Shown: positions 52,323-63,594 of the stretch, piece by piece | How positions within the stretch are numbered: the stretch's first letter is position 1 | Layout: every line of letters starts with the position of its first letter | From: Vibrio sp. Isolate34 | GTDB taxonomy: Bacteria; Pseudomonadota; Gammaproteobacteria; Enterobacterales; Vibrionaceae | Reading direction: 5' to 3' | NCBI RefSeq assembly: GCF_022397915.1 | Contig: NZ_JAKEUO010000001.1 | Span: 511,258-575,257 of the forward strand | DNA: 64,000 nt | Notes under the pieces: model-generated | The model's input: only the letters and a program-made list of their open reading frames with translations | The model's database searches: none | Told to the model about the DNA's origin: nothing | Made by a program: the position numbers and the translations under genes

Positions 52323-54422
52323 ATGAAAGCTGAAAAGCTCTACATAGAAAAAGAACTCAGTTGGCTCTCTTTTAACGAAAGAGTCTTACAGGAATCAGCA
52401 GACAAAACAGTACCTTTGATCGAAAGAGTACGCTTTCTCGGGATCTTTTCTAACAATCTAGACGAGTTTTACAAGGTTCGATTCTCCGACGTTAAACGTC
52501 GAATTTTGATCAACCAAGAGCGTGGGATCCATGACAACTCAAAGCATCTGCTTACCAAAATGCAAACCAAAGCATTTAAGCTAAACCAACGTTTTGATGA
52601 ACTCTACAATGAACTCATTCTTGAGATGGCTAGACGACGAATCTTCTTGGTCAACGAGACGCAACTGAATGACGCTCAAAAGAAATGGATAAGAAAGTAC
52701 TTTAAGAAAGAAGTACTTCCACACATCACGCCCCTTTTGATGACTGATGAGATTGATGTGCTACAGTTCTTAAAAGATGAGTATGCTTATCTGGCCGTTG
52801 AACTTCAAAAAGATCAGCAATCCAAATACGCCGTCATTGAGATACCGACCGATCACCTCCCACGCTTTATTATGCTTCCAGAGCAGAAGGGAAAACGCCG
52901 CAAGACCATCATCTTACTTGATAACATTATCCGATACTGCATCGATGATCTATTTAGAGGCTTTTTCGAATACGACCAGCTCAACTGCCACGCGATGAAA
53001 ATGACTCGTGATGCTGAATACGACCTTGGCCACGAAGTCGAGCACAGCTTGCTAGAACAGATGTCTGAAGGTGTGGCTCAAAGGCTCAGTGCCCTGCCTG
53101 TGCGTTTTGTTTATGAGCACACGATGCCTCAAAATATGTTGGATTTCTTGTGTGGAAAATTAGGTATCTCTAACTACGACAACCTGATTCCTGGTGGTCG
53201 TTACCATAACTTTAAAGATTTCATCGGTTTCCCGAACGTAGGTCGTGAATACTTAGAAAACAAACCTTTACCACCAATGTCATGTGCAGACTTTGATGGG
53301 TTTGATAACAGCTTTGATGCAATCAAGAATCAAGACATCTTGCTGTACTATCCATATCATACCTTTGACCACATGACAGAGTTGGTTCGTCAGGCTTCAT
53401 TTGATCCAAAAGTCATCAGTATCAAGATCAACATCTATCGCGTAGCGAAAAACTCTCGATTAATGAATTCGTTGATCGATGCCGTTCACAATGGCAAAAA
53501 CGTAACAGTAGTGGTTGAACTTCAAGCTCGGTTCGACGAAGAAGCCAATATCGAATGGTCAAAGATCCTAACTGAAGCTGGGGTTCAAGTTATCTTTGGC
53601 GCTCCCGGTCTAAAAATCCACTCTAAGTTACTTCTCATCAACCGCCGTGAAGGTGAGCAAATCACTCGCTATGCGCATATCGGTACGGGCAACTTCCACG
53701 AAAAGACTGCAAGAATCTACACAGACTTCTCGCTGCTCACCGCCGATCAAGAGCTGACTAACGAGGTGCGTAATGTCTTTGGTTATATTGAGAACCCTTA
53801 TCGTCCTGTAAAGTTTGACCACTTAATTGTGTCGCCACGTAATTCACGTAAGAAGCTTTATCGTCTTATCGATACAGAAATTGCTAGCGCTAAAGCGGGT
53901 AGAAAAGCGCAGATCACCTTGAAAGTGAACAACTTGGTCGATAAAGGGCTTATCAATAAGCTTTATGGTGCGAGTAATGCGGGTGTCAAAATTCGTATGA
54001 TCATCCGAGGCATGTGCTCACTGGTTCCGGGAGTCGAAGGCGTTAGTGAGAACATCGAGATCATCAGTATCATCGACCGATTCCTAGAGCACCCACGCGT
54101 TTTGATTACACACAACGATGGTGACCCAAAAGTATTCATCTCATCGGCAGACTGGATGACGCGAAACATCGATCACCGCATTGAAGTCGCGTCGCCAATC
54201 CGTGATGAACGTTTGAAACAACGCATCATCGACATTGTAAATATTCATTTTACCGATACAGTTAAGGCAAGGTGGATAGATAAAGAGATGAGCAACGCTT
54301 ACGTTCCTCGCGGTAACCGTAAAAAACGCCGCTCTCAAGTCGCCATCTATGATTACCTCAAGCAGGTAGAGAAACAGACTCGAAAAGCTAGGGAACAACA
54401 ATCTTACGATGAGCCAAGCTAA
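52323..54422 (+). CDS. ppk: Polyphosphate kinase 1
   Basis: A 699-aa enzyme that polymerises ATP gamma-phosphate into polyphosphate. The ATG at 52323 follows AGGATTGATT; a TTG two codons earlier is in frame. It starts with [15 protein letters not shown], and the phosphorylated His lies in [20 protein letters not shown]. Catalytic PLD-like domains occupy the C-terminal half. It is divergent from pstC and overlaps ppx by 14 bases. Confidence 0.96.
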   Translation: MKAEKLYIEKELSWLSFNERVLQESADKTVPLIERVRFLGIFSNNLDEFYKVRFSDVKRRILINQERGIHDNSKHLLTKMQTKAFKLNQRFDELYNELILEMARRRIFLVNETQLNDAQKKWIRKYFKKEVLPHITPLLMTDEIDVLQFLKDEYAYLAVELQKDQQSKYAVIEIPTDHLPRFIMLPEQKGKRRKTIILLDNIIRYCIDDLFRGFFEYDQLNCHAMKMTRDAEYDLGHEVEHSLLEQMSEGVAQRLSALPVRFVYEHTMPQNMLDFLCGKLGISNYDNLIPGGRYHNFKDFIGFPNVGREYLENKPLPPMSCADFDGFDNSFDAIKNQDILLYYPYHTFDHMTELVRQASFDPKVISIKINIYRVAKNSRLMNSLIDAVHNGKNVTVVVELQARFDEEANIEWSKILTEAGVQVIFGAPGLKIHSKLLLINRREGEQITRYAHIGTGNFHEKTARIYTDFSLLTADQELTNEVRNVFGYIENPYRPVKFDHLIVSPRNSRKKLYRLIDTEIASAKAGRKAQITLKVNNLVDKGLINKLYGASNAGVKIRMIIRGMCSLVPGVEGVSENIEIISIIDRFLEHPRVLITHNDGDPKVFISSADWMTRNIDHRIEVASPIRDERLKQRIIDIVNIHFTDTVKARWIDKEMSNAYVPRGNRKKRRSQVAIYDYLKQVEKQTRKAREQQSYDEPS

Positions 54423-55992
54423 AGATACCAAGGCCAATACGCCAGAAGATTCCAATAATACCGCCTCACTTGAGGCGGTATCTCCACCTATCAAACACGT
54501 TGCTGCCATCGATTTAGGCTCTAATAGCTTTCACATGGTTGTGGCAAAGGTCATCGGGCAAGAATTGCAACTTGTCAGCCGACACAAGCAAAGAGTCAGA
54601 TTAGGCTCTGGTCTCGATGACCAATCAAACCTCAACAATGCAGCCATCGAGCGTGGTTTAGAGTGTCTCGCGATGTTTGCCGAGCGCTTACAAGGCTTTG
54701 AAGTCGAAAACGTTCGTATTGCAGCCACCCACACTCTGCGCCAAGCAAACAACGCTCATATCTTTATCCAGCGCGCACGTGAAGTACTTCCTTTTCCTAT
54801 CGAAGTGATTCCCGGTGAGGAAGAGGCGCGACTTATCTATTTAGGCGTGGCTCACACACAACCCGAGTCTGACTCCAAGTTAGTTGTCGATATTGGCGGT
54901 GGCAGTACCGAGTTGATTATCGGCAAAGGGTTTGAGGCGAAGCTCGTCAACAGTAAACAGATGGGCTGCGTGAGCTTTACACAACGATATTTCTCGAATG
55001 GGAAACTCTCTCGCAAGAACTTCTCTAAGGCCATTATTGCGGCTCAACAGCGTCTAGAACCTCTTGCCGCTAAATACAAAAAGAAAGGCTGGGATGCTGC
55101 TCTTGGCTCTTCAGGAACCATCAAAGCAATCAAAGAAGTCCTGGTCGGAATGGGCTATGAAGATGCCATTATTACCGAAAAGCGATTAGGCCACTTAATT
55201 GATGTATTGTGCGAACACGACACCATTGAAGAGATAAAACTCAAAGGGCTCACTGAGGAGCGCCAACCCGTCTTTGCTGGCGGAGTGGCTATTCTCACTG
55301 CGATATTCATGGCTCTTTCAGTCAAAGAGATGCACTTTTCTGACGGCGCGCTTCGTGAAGGATTGCTCTATGAGATGGAAGATCGCTTTCAGCGCTCAGA
55401 CATTCGTATGCGAACCACTGAGAACCTCGCAACCAAACACACCGTTGATTTCGACCACGCAACTCGCGTAAAAGATCAAGCAAGCGAGTTCTTACATCAG
55501 ATATGCGATGAACTGTGTATTAAGAAAAAAAGTCAGCTGTTTGAACTGCTTGAATGGAGTGCGCTATTACACGAGGTCGGACTGAGTATCAGCTTCTCTG
55601 GCTTCCATAAGCACTCTGCGTATCTTCTTCAGCATACCAATATGCCGGGCTTTAATAGCGAGCAACAGATGGTCATGTCGATTTTAACTCGTTTCCAACG
55701 CAAAGCCCTCAAGCTTCAAGATATGCCCGAACTGAATTTGTTTAAGAGTAAGCACTTAATCAGCTTAATTCGCATATTACGTCTCTCCATCATTCTCAAT
55801 GGTCAACGTAACGACTCCCCACGCCTAAAAACACGTATCGATGTCATCGAGAAAGATCATTGGAAGATATGTGGGGCCGATGGTGATTGGCTTGATGAAA
55901 ATAAACTATTGGCGGCGGACTTACTCGCTGAACAGGAGTTGTGGAGTAATATTGAATGGCAACTAAGCTTCGATGAGAATCAAAAAGCGTAA
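54409..55992 (+). CDS. ppx: Exopolyphosphatase (Ppx/GppA family)
   Basis: A 527-aa enzyme that releases phosphate from polyphosphate ends. Its ASKHA-type ATPase fold has [16 protein letters not shown] and [17 protein letters not shown], and a C-terminal HD-like helical domain follows ([27 protein letters not shown]). The first about 25 residues are hydrophilic and not conserved. Its start lies inside ppk, so the two are translated from one message. GppA is an alternative name, but the ppk overlap favours Ppx. Confidence 0.93.
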   Translation: MSQAKDTKANTPEDSNNTASLEAVSPPIKHVAAIDLGSNSFHMVVAKVIGQELQLVSRHKQRVRLGSGLDDQSNLNNAAIERGLECLAMFAERLQGFEVENVRIAATHTLRQANNAHIFIQRAREVLPFPIEVIPGEEEARLIYLGVAHTQPESDSKLVVDIGGGSTELIIGKGFEAKLVNSKQMGCVSFTQRYFSNGKLSRKNFSKAIIAAQQRLEPLAAKYKKKGWDAALGSSGTIKAIKEVLVGMGYEDAIITEKRLGHLIDVLCEHDTIEEIKLKGLTEERQPVFAGGVAILTAIFMALSVKEMHFSDGALREGLLYEMEDRFQRSDIRMRTTENLATKHTVDFDHATRVKDQASEFLHQICDELCIKKKSQLFELLEWSALLHEVGLSISFSGFHKHSAYLLQHTNMPGFNSEQQMVMSILTRFQRKALKLQDMPELNLFKSKHLISLIRILRLSIILNGQRNDSPRLKTRIDVIEKDHWKICGADGDWLDENKLLAADLLAEQELWSNIEWQLSFDENQKA

Positions 55993-56007
55993 TTGCCAAT
56001 CGGGAGA

Positions 56008-56985
56008 TCAAAGCCCTACTTTTGCGAGTTCTTGTTTGGCGTATTCGTGAGGAATAGAAACGTAGCCGTCTTTTTCCACCAACTCTTGACCTTGTTTAGA
56101 AAATATAAAGGTTAGGAACTCTTGTTCCACCGGGGAAAGCGGCTTGTTTGGGTGTTTATTCACGTAAACATACAAGAAGCGCGAAAGCGGATAAGCGCCA
56201 CTTAAGATGTTTTCTCTTGTGGCGTGTACATATTGATCACCCGTCTTAACCACAGGAACCTGTCTTACACCCGCAACACGATAGCCAATGCCTGTGTATC
56301 CAATGCCGCTGATCGACAAAGCAACAGATTGAACAACAGAGGCAGAACCCGGCTGCTCATTAACTCGGTTCTTGAAATCACCACCGCACAAAGCATTCTG
56401 CTTAAAGTAGCCATAAGTACCGGATACGGAGTTTCGGCCAAACAGTTGGAAACGATGTTTTGCCCAAGGTTGTTTAATGCCTAGTTCTTGCCAGCTCTCG
56501 ATATTTTTAACACCGCCACAGCGCAACGTTTCAGAAAAGATGCCATCTATCTGACGAAAGTTAAGCCCTTTGATTGGGTTATCTTTGTGTACAAACACGC
56601 CAATCGCATCGATCGCGACTCTAAGCGCTGTAGGCTTGTAACCATGCTCTCGTTCGAATGCCTCAATCTCACGTAATCGCATTGGTCGGCTCATTGGCCC
56701 CAAATGCGCAGTGCCCTCGGTAAGCGCGGGAGGCGCAGTCGCAGAGCCAGAAGCCTGAACCTGAGCATTCACATTTGGGTAGTAAGATTTAAACTCTTCA
56801 ACCCACAATGTCGTCATACCTGCCAAGGTATCTGAACCTACCGATAGCAAGCTGCCAGAAATCCCCGGTACCTTAGAGTAATCAGGAAGCGATTCTACAG
56901 TCAGCTCTGCATGAACCGGAGAAGCTAACGCACAAGCTAACAACGAACTGATGGGTAAACGCATCCTGCGTATTAAAGTAATCAT
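56008..56985 (-). CDS. pstS: Phosphate-binding protein of the PstS family
   Basis: A 325-aa periplasmic protein with a signal peptide ending near SPVHA (about residue 26). It has [16 protein letters not shown] and [20 protein letters not shown], the latter a phosphate-contact loop of PstS-like proteins. It overlaps the phoR stop by ATGA (56982-56985), so phoB-phoR-pstS form one unit. It is separated from pstCAB by the opposing ppk-ppx genes. Confidence 0.92.
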   Translation of the reverse strand: MITLIRRMRLPISSLLACALASPVHAELTVESLPDYSKVPGISGSLLSVGSDTLAGMTTLWVEEFKSYYPNVNAQVQASGSATAPPALTEGTAHLGPMSRPMRLREIEAFEREHGYKPTALRVAIDAIGVFVHKDNPIKGLNFRQIDGIFSETLRCGGVKNIESWQELGIKQPWAKHRFQLFGRNSVSGTYGYFKQNALCGGDFKNRVNEQPGSASVVQSVALSISGIGYTGIGYRVAGVRQVPVVKTGDQYVHATRENILSGAYPLSRFLYVYVNKHPNKPLSPVEQEFLTFIFSKQGQELVEKDGYVSIPHEYAKQELAKVGL

Positions 56986-58280
56986 GATACGGTTAGTCGG
57001 TTTGGTAACGTGAAATGGAAACGACTGCCGACACCTAACTCACTCTGGATTTCCAAATGAGAGTCATGGTGAGTCAAAGCATGCTTAACGATAGCCAACC
57101 CGAGACCACTGCCGCCAGTATCACGTGAGCGCGCCTTATCAACACGATAGAATCGCTCTGTAAGTCGATGCAGGTGTTGGGGCTCGATACCGTCTCCAGT
57201 GTCTGAGACATCCAAACAGGCACCTTGGCTTGTTTGATACCAGCGAACTCTAACTGTAGCGCCCGGTGGTGTATATTTGACGGCGTTGTAAACCAGATTC
57301 GATATCGCACTTCGCAACTGATCTTCATCAGCTAATACGCGTAGGCTCTTATCAATATCAAACTCAAGCTTGTGTTCACGATCGCCACTTAAACTCGCCG
57401 CTTCTTTCTCAAGAACCTCAAGCATAGCGGGAACGTTCACCACTTCATCCAACTCGAGCATTGGCGCTGCTTCAATTTTAGAAAGCGTGAGCAGTTGATT
57501 GACCAGACTGTTCATGCGATTCAGCTGCTCAGTCATTACACCATGAGCCTTGGTCCACATAGGGCCAACGATCATGTCTGGATCTTCCGTCATTTCAAGG
57601 TAGCCTTGAAGTACGGTCATTGGAGTTCGGAGTTCGTGAGAAACGTTAGCGAAGAAGTTACGACGCATGCCTTCTAGCTGCTTAAGCTGGGTCACATCAC
57701 GCACAACCATCAGGTGTTCACCCTCGGTATACGGCACAATACGTAGTTCCAGCATACGCTCCACATTCAGTGGAGAAGGCATCTCTAATGGCTCAGAGAA
57801 ATCTTGCTTGTTCAGATATTTAATAAAGTCTGGCGTACGAATCAAGTTCGAGATCGGTTGTCCAGAATCGTCGGGCCAACGAAAACCCAGTAAATACTGA
57901 GCAAGCTTGTTACACCAAACAATATTGCCTTCACCGCGAAATACCACAACGGCATCGGGAAGCGATTCTGCACCGTTACGGAAACGGCGGATAAGGTTAG
58001 TCAGTTCTTTACGTTTGCGACGCTGTCTCTGCTGCATACGATAAATACCGTTGAACAGAGATTCCCAGTTTCCTGAACCTGAAGGTGGTGTTAGACGCTT
58101 CTCATCCCACAACCATGCAGATAAACGCATTTGATTGTGTAGATGCCAGCCGAGCTGCAATACCGTAGCAGCCAGCAGTAACCAAGGTAAGTAACCGAAT
58201 ATCCATCCGACTAAAACCCATGGTGCGTAAAAAAAAGCCAGCTCCCAAGCCAGCTTTTTCCAGGTTAACTTTTCAACCAT
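56982..58280 (-). CDS. phoR: Phosphate regulon sensor kinase PhoR
   Basis: A 432-aa membrane histidine kinase. Two closely spaced TM helices (about residues 12-48), a basic linker, a PAS domain (about 95-200, [18 protein letters not shown]), the HisKA helix with His215 in [11 protein letters not shown], and an ATPase domain ([24 protein letters not shown]) appear in order. It phosphorylates PhoB when phosphate is low. It lies 33 bases after phoB. Confidence 0.96.
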   Translation of the reverse strand: MVEKLTWKKLAWELAFFYAPWVLVGWIFGYLPWLLLAATVLQLGWHLHNQMRLSAWLWDEKRLTPPSGSGNWESLFNGIYRMQQRQRRKRKELTNLIRRFRNGAESLPDAVVVFRGEGNIVWCNKLAQYLLGFRWPDDSGQPISNLIRTPDFIKYLNKQDFSEPLEMPSPLNVERMLELRIVPYTEGEHLMVVRDVTQLKQLEGMRRNFFANVSHELRTPMTVLQGYLEMTEDPDMIVGPMWTKAHGVMTEQLNRMNSLVNQLLTLSKIEAAPMLELDEVVNVPAMLEVLEKEAASLSGDREHKLEFDIDKSLRVLADEDQLRSAISNLVYNAVKYTPPGATVRVRWYQTSQGACLDVSDTGDGIEPQHLHRLTERFYRVDKARSRDTGGSGLGLAIVKHALTHHDSHLEIQSELGVGSRFHFTLPNRLTVS

Positions 58281-58313
58281 TCAGGACTCCGTAAACTGGG
58301 CAGCGAAGCCACA

Positions 58314-59003
58314 TTAAGCCTTTGTAGAAAAACGGTAGCCCGCGCCGCGAACCGTTTGGATTAGCTTATCGTGACCTGCAGATTCAAGCGCTTTACGTAG
58401 GCGTCGAATATGTACATCAACGGTGCGGTCTTCAACGTAAACGTTGGTACCCCAAACGTTGTTAAGCAGCTGCTCTCGGCTGTACACACGCTCTTGGTGC
58501 GTCATAAAGAAGTGCAGCATTTTAAATTCTGTTGGTCCCATATCAACGGGACCTTCACTCGCGGTAACACGGTGTGATACTGGGTCTAATTTAAGACCTT
58601 GTACATCAATCACATCTTCCAGTGCCGTTGGTGTTACTCGGCGAATAACCGCTTTCAGGCGAGCCACTAGCTCTTTTGGCGAAAATGGTTTGGTAATGTA
58701 GTCGTCAGCGCCAACTTCTAAACCGCGAACTTTGTCTTCTTCTTCACCACGAGCCGTCAGCATCACCACTGGGATGTTGCGAGTTAACTCTTCACGCTTC
58801 ATGTGCTTGATAAAGTTTATCCCGCTACCGCCAGGTAGCATCCAATCTAGTAATACTAGATCTGGGAAAGGTTCACATAGCTTGTTTACCGCTGTATCGT
58901 AATCTTCAGCCTCTACTGCTTGGTAGCCTTTTTGTTCAAGGACAAAACACAGCATCTCACGAATAGGTGCTTCATCTTCAACGACCAGAATCCTTCTCGA
59001 CAT
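58314..59003 (-). CDS. phoB: Phosphate regulon response regulator PhoB
   Basis: A 229-aa OmpR-type regulator from [18 protein letters not shown]; the frame to 59030 adds nine unconserved residues. The phospho-acceptor is Asp53 in [10 protein letters not shown], and the winged-helix domain ends [13 protein letters not shown] and GAGYRFSTK. It binds Pho boxes; a candidate box lies upstream of its own start, consistent with autoregulation. Confidence 0.97.
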   Translation of the reverse strand: MSRRILVVEDEAPIREMLCFVLEQKGYQAVEAEDYDTAVNKLCEPFPDLVLLDWMLPGGSGINFIKHMKREELTRNIPVVMLTARGEEEDKVRGLEVGADDYITKPFSPKELVARLKAVIRRVTPTALEDVIDVQGLKLDPVSHRVTASEGPVDMGPTEFKMLHFFMTHQERVYSREQLLNNVWGTNVYVEDRTVDVHIRRLRKALESAGHDKLIQTVRGAGYRFSTKA

Positions 59004-59053
59004 AATTGAATAGCCTTTGTATTTAATCAACGCATTGCATTATCTGAGTTAAT

Positions 59054-59071
59054 TATGACACTTTTGTGACC
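59054..59071 (-). promoter_or_regulatory. Candidate Pho box upstream of phoB
   Basis: On the minus strand GGTCACAAAAGTGTCATA matches the second PhoB repeat well and the first with two differences. It lies about 51 bases upstream of the phoB start. Confidence 0.65.
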
Positions 59072-59197
59072 TTTGAAAACAAATTTTCATATAACTGTCT
59101 CAAACAATTCACTTTATAACTTTTGATACAGAGCTAGGGACAAATCAACTTAGATCTCATATCATGAGGCACTTCTAAAAAGGTATGAGAAAAATTT

Positions 59198-60112
59198 ATG
59201 TGGTTTAAAAATTGCCTAGTCTATCGCTTCAACCGTGATATTGATTTCAATGCAGATCAGCTAGAGAAACAACTTGAAGAGTTCCGTTTTACCCCTTGTG
59301 GTAGCCAAGACAAACAGAAGTTTGGTTGGGTAAATGCGATGGGTAGACACGGCGATATGATGACGCACGTATCAGAAAACCGCATTCTAATCTGTGCAAA
59401 GAAAGAAGAAAAAATGCTTCCTGCTTCTGTGATCAAAGATTCATTAAATGCAAAAGTAGAAACACTTGAAGCGGAGTCTGGTACTCCTCTGAAAAAGAAA
59501 GAGAAAGATAGCCTAAAAGAAGACATCATCATCGACCTTCTTCCTCGAGCTTTCAGCCGCAGTAACTTCACTTACGCGCTGATCATGCCGAAAGAAGGCT
59601 TTATTGTGGTTGATGCTAGCAGCTACAAAAAAGCTGAAGACGTATTGGCATTACTACGTAAAACTATGGGTAGCCTACCAGTCGTACCAGCTATTCCAGA
59701 GCAAGCGATTGAAACGACTCTGACAGAGTGGGTTAAATCAGGTGAGACACCTAAAGGAATCACCATGCTTGATGAAGCTGAACTAAAATCAATCCAAGAA
59801 GACGGCGGTATTGTCCGAGTTAAGAAACAAGAACTAGAAACGGATGAGATTAAAAACCACATTGAAGCCAACAAAGTTGTGACTAAGCTTCTTATCAACT
59901 GGCAAGATCGCATTGAGTTCATCCTTGCTGAAGATGGCAGCATCAAGCGCCTGAAATTCAGTGATGAACTAAAAGATGAGAACGACGATATTCCTCGTGA
60001 AGACCAAGCTGCACGTTTTGATGCTGATTTCTCACTTCTATGCGGTGAGTTCAGTGTTTTCCTTCCGAACTTATTCGAATCACTTGGCGGGTTAACTCAA
60101 CCAAACGCTTAA
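59198..60112 (+). CDS. rdgC: Recombination-associated protein RdgC
   Basis: A 304-aa DNA-binding protein that forms a ring around duplex DNA and restrains RecA. It begins [17 protein letters not shown], and its central charged regions match the family, including [21 protein letters not shown] single gene divergent from phoB. No terminator was obvious after it. Confidence 0.95.
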   Translation: MWFKNCLVYRFNRDIDFNADQLEKQLEEFRFTPCGSQDKQKFGWVNAMGRHGDMMTHVSENRILICAKKEEKMLPASVIKDSLNAKVETLEAESGTPLKKKEKDSLKEDIIIDLLPRAFSRSNFTYALIMPKEGFIVVDASSYKKAEDVLALLRKTMGSLPVVPAIPEQAIETTLTEWVKSGETPKGITMLDEAELKSIQEDGGIVRVKKQELETDEIKNHIEANKVVTKLLINWQDRIEFILAEDGSIKRLKFSDELKDENDDIPREDQAARFDADFSLLCGEFSVFLPNLFESLGGLTQPNA

Positions 60113-60318
60113 TCTGTGATATTTAAGGCTCAGATGTCGATGGCGTCTGGGCTTATTCCCTCCCAAACTCCTGCTTATATTTATCTCTCTACTCTCTTCT
60201 TAATGTCATTGCTATCTTTAGGGCTATCAACCAAACTCGTTTTAGCGTAAAATTTGCGCCCCTTTGATATCACTTGGTGGTATCAACCTGACTTGAGATC
60301 AGATTAGAGAACGAAGCA

Positions 60319-61722
60319 ATGACTACACAAAAACCATTTGTACCTGAACTATTATCACCGGCAGGAAGCCTTAAAAACATGCGTTACGCATTCGCCTACG
60401 GCGCAGATGCAGTTTACGCGGGCCAGCCACGTTACAGCCTTCGTGTTCGTAACAACGAGTTCAATCACGAAAACCTACAAATCGGTATCGATGAAGCTCA
60501 TGCTCAAGGCAAAAAGTTATATGTTGTATGTAACATTCAGCCACACAACTCTAAGTTAAAAACATTCATTCGCGACCTAAAACCAGTTGTCGATATGGGC
60601 CCAGATGCTCTTATCATGTCAGACCCTGGTCTTATCATGATGGTTCGTGAAGCATTCCCTGAAATGCCAATCCACCTTTCTGTTCAAGCAAACGCAGTAA
60701 ACTGGGCGACCGTTAAGTTCTGGTCAACTCAAGGCGTTGAGCGTGTGATCCTATCTCGTGAGCTATCTCTTGAAGAGATCGAAGAGATTCGCGAACACTG
60801 CCCTGAAACAGAACTAGAGATCTTTGTTCACGGTGCACTTTGCATGGCGTACTCTGGTCGCTGCCTACTTTCTGGTTACATGAACAAGCGCGATCCAAAC
60901 CAAGGTACTTGCACTAACGCTTGTCGTTGGGAATACAAAACAGAAGCGGCAAAAGAAGACGAAAACGGTCAGATCGTTGAAGCAAACCCTACTGGTGTTG
61001 AGATTCAAGAGGTAGAAGTTCAAGACGAACGTCCAGACAACACACTAGGTCTAGGTAAACCAACCGACGAAGTGGTTCTCCTTTCTGAGTCACACAAGCC
61101 AGAAGAGAAAATGGCTGCATTTGAAGATGAGCATGGTACTTACATCATGAACTCGAAAGATCTTCGTGCAATCCAACACGTTGAACGCCTAACGAAGATG
61201 GGTGTTCACTCTCTGAAGATTGAAGGTCGTACTAAGTCTTTCTACTACTGTGCACGTACAGCTCAGGTTTACCGTAAAGCTATCGATGACGCTGTAGCAG
61301 GCAAGCCATTTGATGAAAGCCTAATGGGTACACTAGAGAGCCTAGCGCACCGTGGTTACACTGAAGGTTTCCTACGCCGCCACACTCATGATACATATCA
61401 AAACTACGAGTACGGTTACTCTATCTCTGACACTCAACAGTTTGTTGGTGAATTCACAGGTAAGCGCCGTGGTGACCTAGCGGAAGTAGAAGTGAAGAAC
61501 AAATTCCTAGTAGGCGATAGCTTAGAAATGATGACACCGAAAGGTAACGTTGTTTTCACACTAGAAATGATGGAAAACCGTAAGTCTGAAGCAGTAGAAG
61601 ACGCAAAAGGTAACGGTCACTTTGTATTTATTCCTGTACCAGCCGATCTAGACTTAGAGTACGGCTTGCTGATGCGTAACTTGAGCGAAGGCCAAGACAC
61701 ACGCAATGCATCAGGTAAGTAA
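60319..61722 (+). CDS. trhP: U32-family tRNA hydroxylation protein TrhP (YegQ)
   Basis: A 467-aa member of the U32 peptidase-like family. It starts VPELLSPAGSLKNMRYAFAYGADAVYAG and has the U32 signature region around ELEIFVHGALCMAYSGRC, with further Cys in GTCTNACRW that suggest a metal or Fe-S site. TrhP acts in forming 5-hydroxyuridine at tRNA position 34. It is followed 28 bases later by a ferredoxin gene, which may supply electrons. Confidence 0.93.
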   Translation: MTTQKPFVPELLSPAGSLKNMRYAFAYGADAVYAGQPRYSLRVRNNEFNHENLQIGIDEAHAQGKKLYVVCNIQPHNSKLKTFIRDLKPVVDMGPDALIMSDPGLIMMVREAFPEMPIHLSVQANAVNWATVKFWSTQGVERVILSRELSLEEIEEIREHCPETELEIFVHGALCMAYSGRCLLSGYMNKRDPNQGTCTNACRWEYKTEAAKEDENGQIVEANPTGVEIQEVEVQDERPDNTLGLGKPTDEVVLLSESHKPEEKMAAFEDEHGTYIMNSKDLRAIQHVERLTKMGVHSLKIEGRTKSFYYCARTAQVYRKAIDDAVAGKPFDESLMGTLESLAHRGYTEGFLRRHTHDTYQNYEYGYSISDTQQFVGEFTGKRRGDLAEVEVKNKFLVGDSLEMMTPKGNVVFTLEMMENRKSEAVEDAKGNGHFVFIPVPADLDLEYGLLMRNLSEGQDTRNASGK

Positions 61723-61747
61723 CTTTACTTAGAAAACTGAGAAGTAA

Positions 61748-62005
<258 letters not shown>

Positions 62006-62010
62006 AAGAG

Positions 62011-62047
62011 AAAAGGTTCAACTTACTGTAAGTTGAACCTTTTTTTT
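62011..62047. terminator. Terminator after yfhL, shared with the convergent small gene
   Basis: AAGGTTCAACTTA (62013-62025) pairs perfectly with TAAGTTGAACCTT (62029-62041) across a 3-nt loop, then a T-run on the plus strand. An A-run on the left gives a T-run for minus-strand messages. Confidence 0.9.
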
Positions 62048-62354
62048 ATCCTGACTTTTCTATTGGATAAATATTGCAGAAGAGCTCTTTTTCAAATTGA
62101 TATTCGAGTCGCTCTCGCCAATTGATTGCTTGAGCTATAGGAACGAGATAAAAGTTTTCCCTGCTGGTATCAGTCACAAACGCCATTCCATATTGCATCA
62201 ACTCATAATGGACATCGTTTACAAAACTAGGGTCTAGTCGTTGTCTGCCTGTCAATTGGTTGATGTCATCTCTTGAAATAGAAATACCCGAGTTTTCTGT
62301 ACTGAACCTATGTCTTAACCATTCTGAAAATTCCTTTGCACAAATCATAGTCAT
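62046..62354 (-). CDS. Hypothetical 102-aa protein
   Basis: I do not recognise this protein. It is soluble and mixed-charge, with MICAKEFSEWLRHRF near the N-terminus and FYLVPIAQAINWRERL near the C-terminus. There is no signal peptide, membrane helix or obvious metal motif. The first ATG follows AAGGAT at seven bases, which supports translation. It ends at the shared terminator, and a smaller ORF ends 19 bases upstream of its start on the same strand. Confidence 0.6.
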   Translation of the reverse strand: MTMICAKEFSEWLRHRFSTENSGISISRDDINQLTGRQRLDPSFVNDVHYELMQYGMAFVTDTSRENFYLVPIAQAINWRERLEYQFEKELFCNIYPIEKSG

Positions 62355-62373
62355 AGTCTTATCCTTGAATTAT

Positions 62374-62514
62374 CTATCTACGGGTATCAGACTCTGATTT
62401 CGCATACTGCACATAAGCCGCATCTTTCACCCCAAAAATACTCCATCCCTGACCAAACCTTGTCAAATTCGTCACTGTTCTTGCTGTTGTCGTTATTGGT
62501 TTTGTTAATATCAA
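62374..62514 (-). CDS. Candidate 46-aa small protein, TTG start
   Basis: A short open frame reading LILTKPITTTARTVTNLTRF and then GQGWSIFGVKDAAYVQYAKS, ending ESDTRR. The composition is protein-like, basic, and free of low-complexity runs. The only in-frame starts are TTG (62512-62514) and an internal GTG, and the ribosome site is weak. It could be a real small gene co-transcribed with the 102-aa gene, or the tail of a decayed gene. I recognise no family. Confidence 0.4.
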   Translation of the reverse strand: MILTKPITTTARTVTNLTRFGQGWSIFGVKDAAYVQYAKSESDTRR

Positions 62515-62628
62515 ACGATGTTCTTAATCTCGTGTTTATAAACTCTAGACAAAAGTGTGACATTTCTCAACTTTCAGAGACGAGAAAGCCAGTGGCATTA
62601 CTACTGTAATTAACCTCGATATATGTGA

Positions 62629-63468
62629 TTACTTATTAGATATCAAGGCTAAACACTGACTTGGCATCACTTTGACTTTCTTCTTTTTCTTACTTTTTGC
62701 GACTTTTTTAGGAGGAGGTACCGGTATGGTTTTCGGAGCCCAACTTGCAAGTTCTTCTCCACAACCATCACCTTTAGGAGGGCTAGCTTGAGCAATGCAG
62801 TTAGTGCTCCCTTCTGGGCACTTCAAGCGAACATGAAAATGAGAATGATGCCCCCACCAAGGCCTGATTTTTCCGAGCCAAGCTCTATCATCTGCATCAG
62901 GGTTTTCTCGGTCACAAAGAGCTTGCTTAATCACGGGATGAACAAAAATTCGCACTACTTTTTCGTCTTTCGCGGCGTAGCGGATCACTTGAAAATGATC
63001 ATCTGTCCAATTTGATTTGCGCAGCTTGTAGTTAGTAAGATCAACGACACTAACAGGCTTAGGGATGGCAAGTTCGTTCACTGAAAGCCTCTTACTTGTC
63101 AGTCTTAACCATATATCGATATCTAGCCCTGTCTGATGGCTTGAATGACCAGATGAAAAGCGCCCGCCACGGGGCAAAGAAATATCTCCTACCAATAAGT
63201 TGGTATCGAGTTGCTCACTTGTAGTTATGCCAAGCCTTTCAATGAACTGAATGGCCTCTGTATGACCATAATAACGCCCTCTTTGAGGACGAATAATCTG
63301 GTAACCGACGCCATCGATTGGCAAGGCCTGTGCTCCATCAAGGCAACCGTTGGCATAGCTTCCTATTGATGAGGTGGAATTTACCGTGGGGGTCTTCTCT
63401 TTCTCCCAAGTGGTTGCAGATGCGAAAAAAGAACAAAAAGTCCCAACGACTATACAAAATAACCTCAT
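62629..63468 (-). CDS. mepA: Penicillin-insensitive murein endopeptidase MepA
   Basis: A periplasmic LAS-type metallopeptidase that cuts D-Ala-mDAP cross-links. From MRLFCIVVGTFCSFFASA it is 279 aa with a signal peptide. The frame extends to 63513, but the upstream ATGs lack a ribosome site and GGA lies six bases before the chosen one. The zinc motifs SSHQTGLDIDIWL and WWGHHSHFHVRLKCP are intact. The C-terminus is Lys-rich (KKVAKSKKKKKVK). It sits next to the IS end. Confidence 0.9.
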   Translation of the reverse strand: MRLFCIVVGTFCSFFASATTWEKEKTPTVNSTSSIGSYANGCLDGAQALPIDGVGYQIIRPQRGRYYGHTEAIQFIERLGITTSEQLDTNLLVGDISLPRGGRFSSGHSSHQTGLDIDIWLRLTSKRLSVNELAIPKPVSVVDLTNYKLRKSNWTDDHFQVIRYAAKDEKVVRIFVHPVIKQALCDRENPDADDRAWLGKIRPWWGHHSHFHVRLKCPEGSTNCIAQASPPKGDGCGEELASWAPKTIPVPPPKKVAKSKKKKKVKVMPSQCLALISNK

Positions 63469-63594
63469 ACCAATTCCAAGTGAACGATGCATATTATTTA
63501 TACTAGTCGGCATTAGAGAATAGTTGACGATTATTGGTAATTTTTCGCGAATAAACAGAGAGATATTTGAGATGGAAAAATCGGAAAAGGGGTT

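Noticed and set aside
54141..54509. Minus-strand 122-aa ORF across the ppk-ppx junction
   Set aside because: Shadow of two real genes; the overlap of ppk and ppx explains the open frame.
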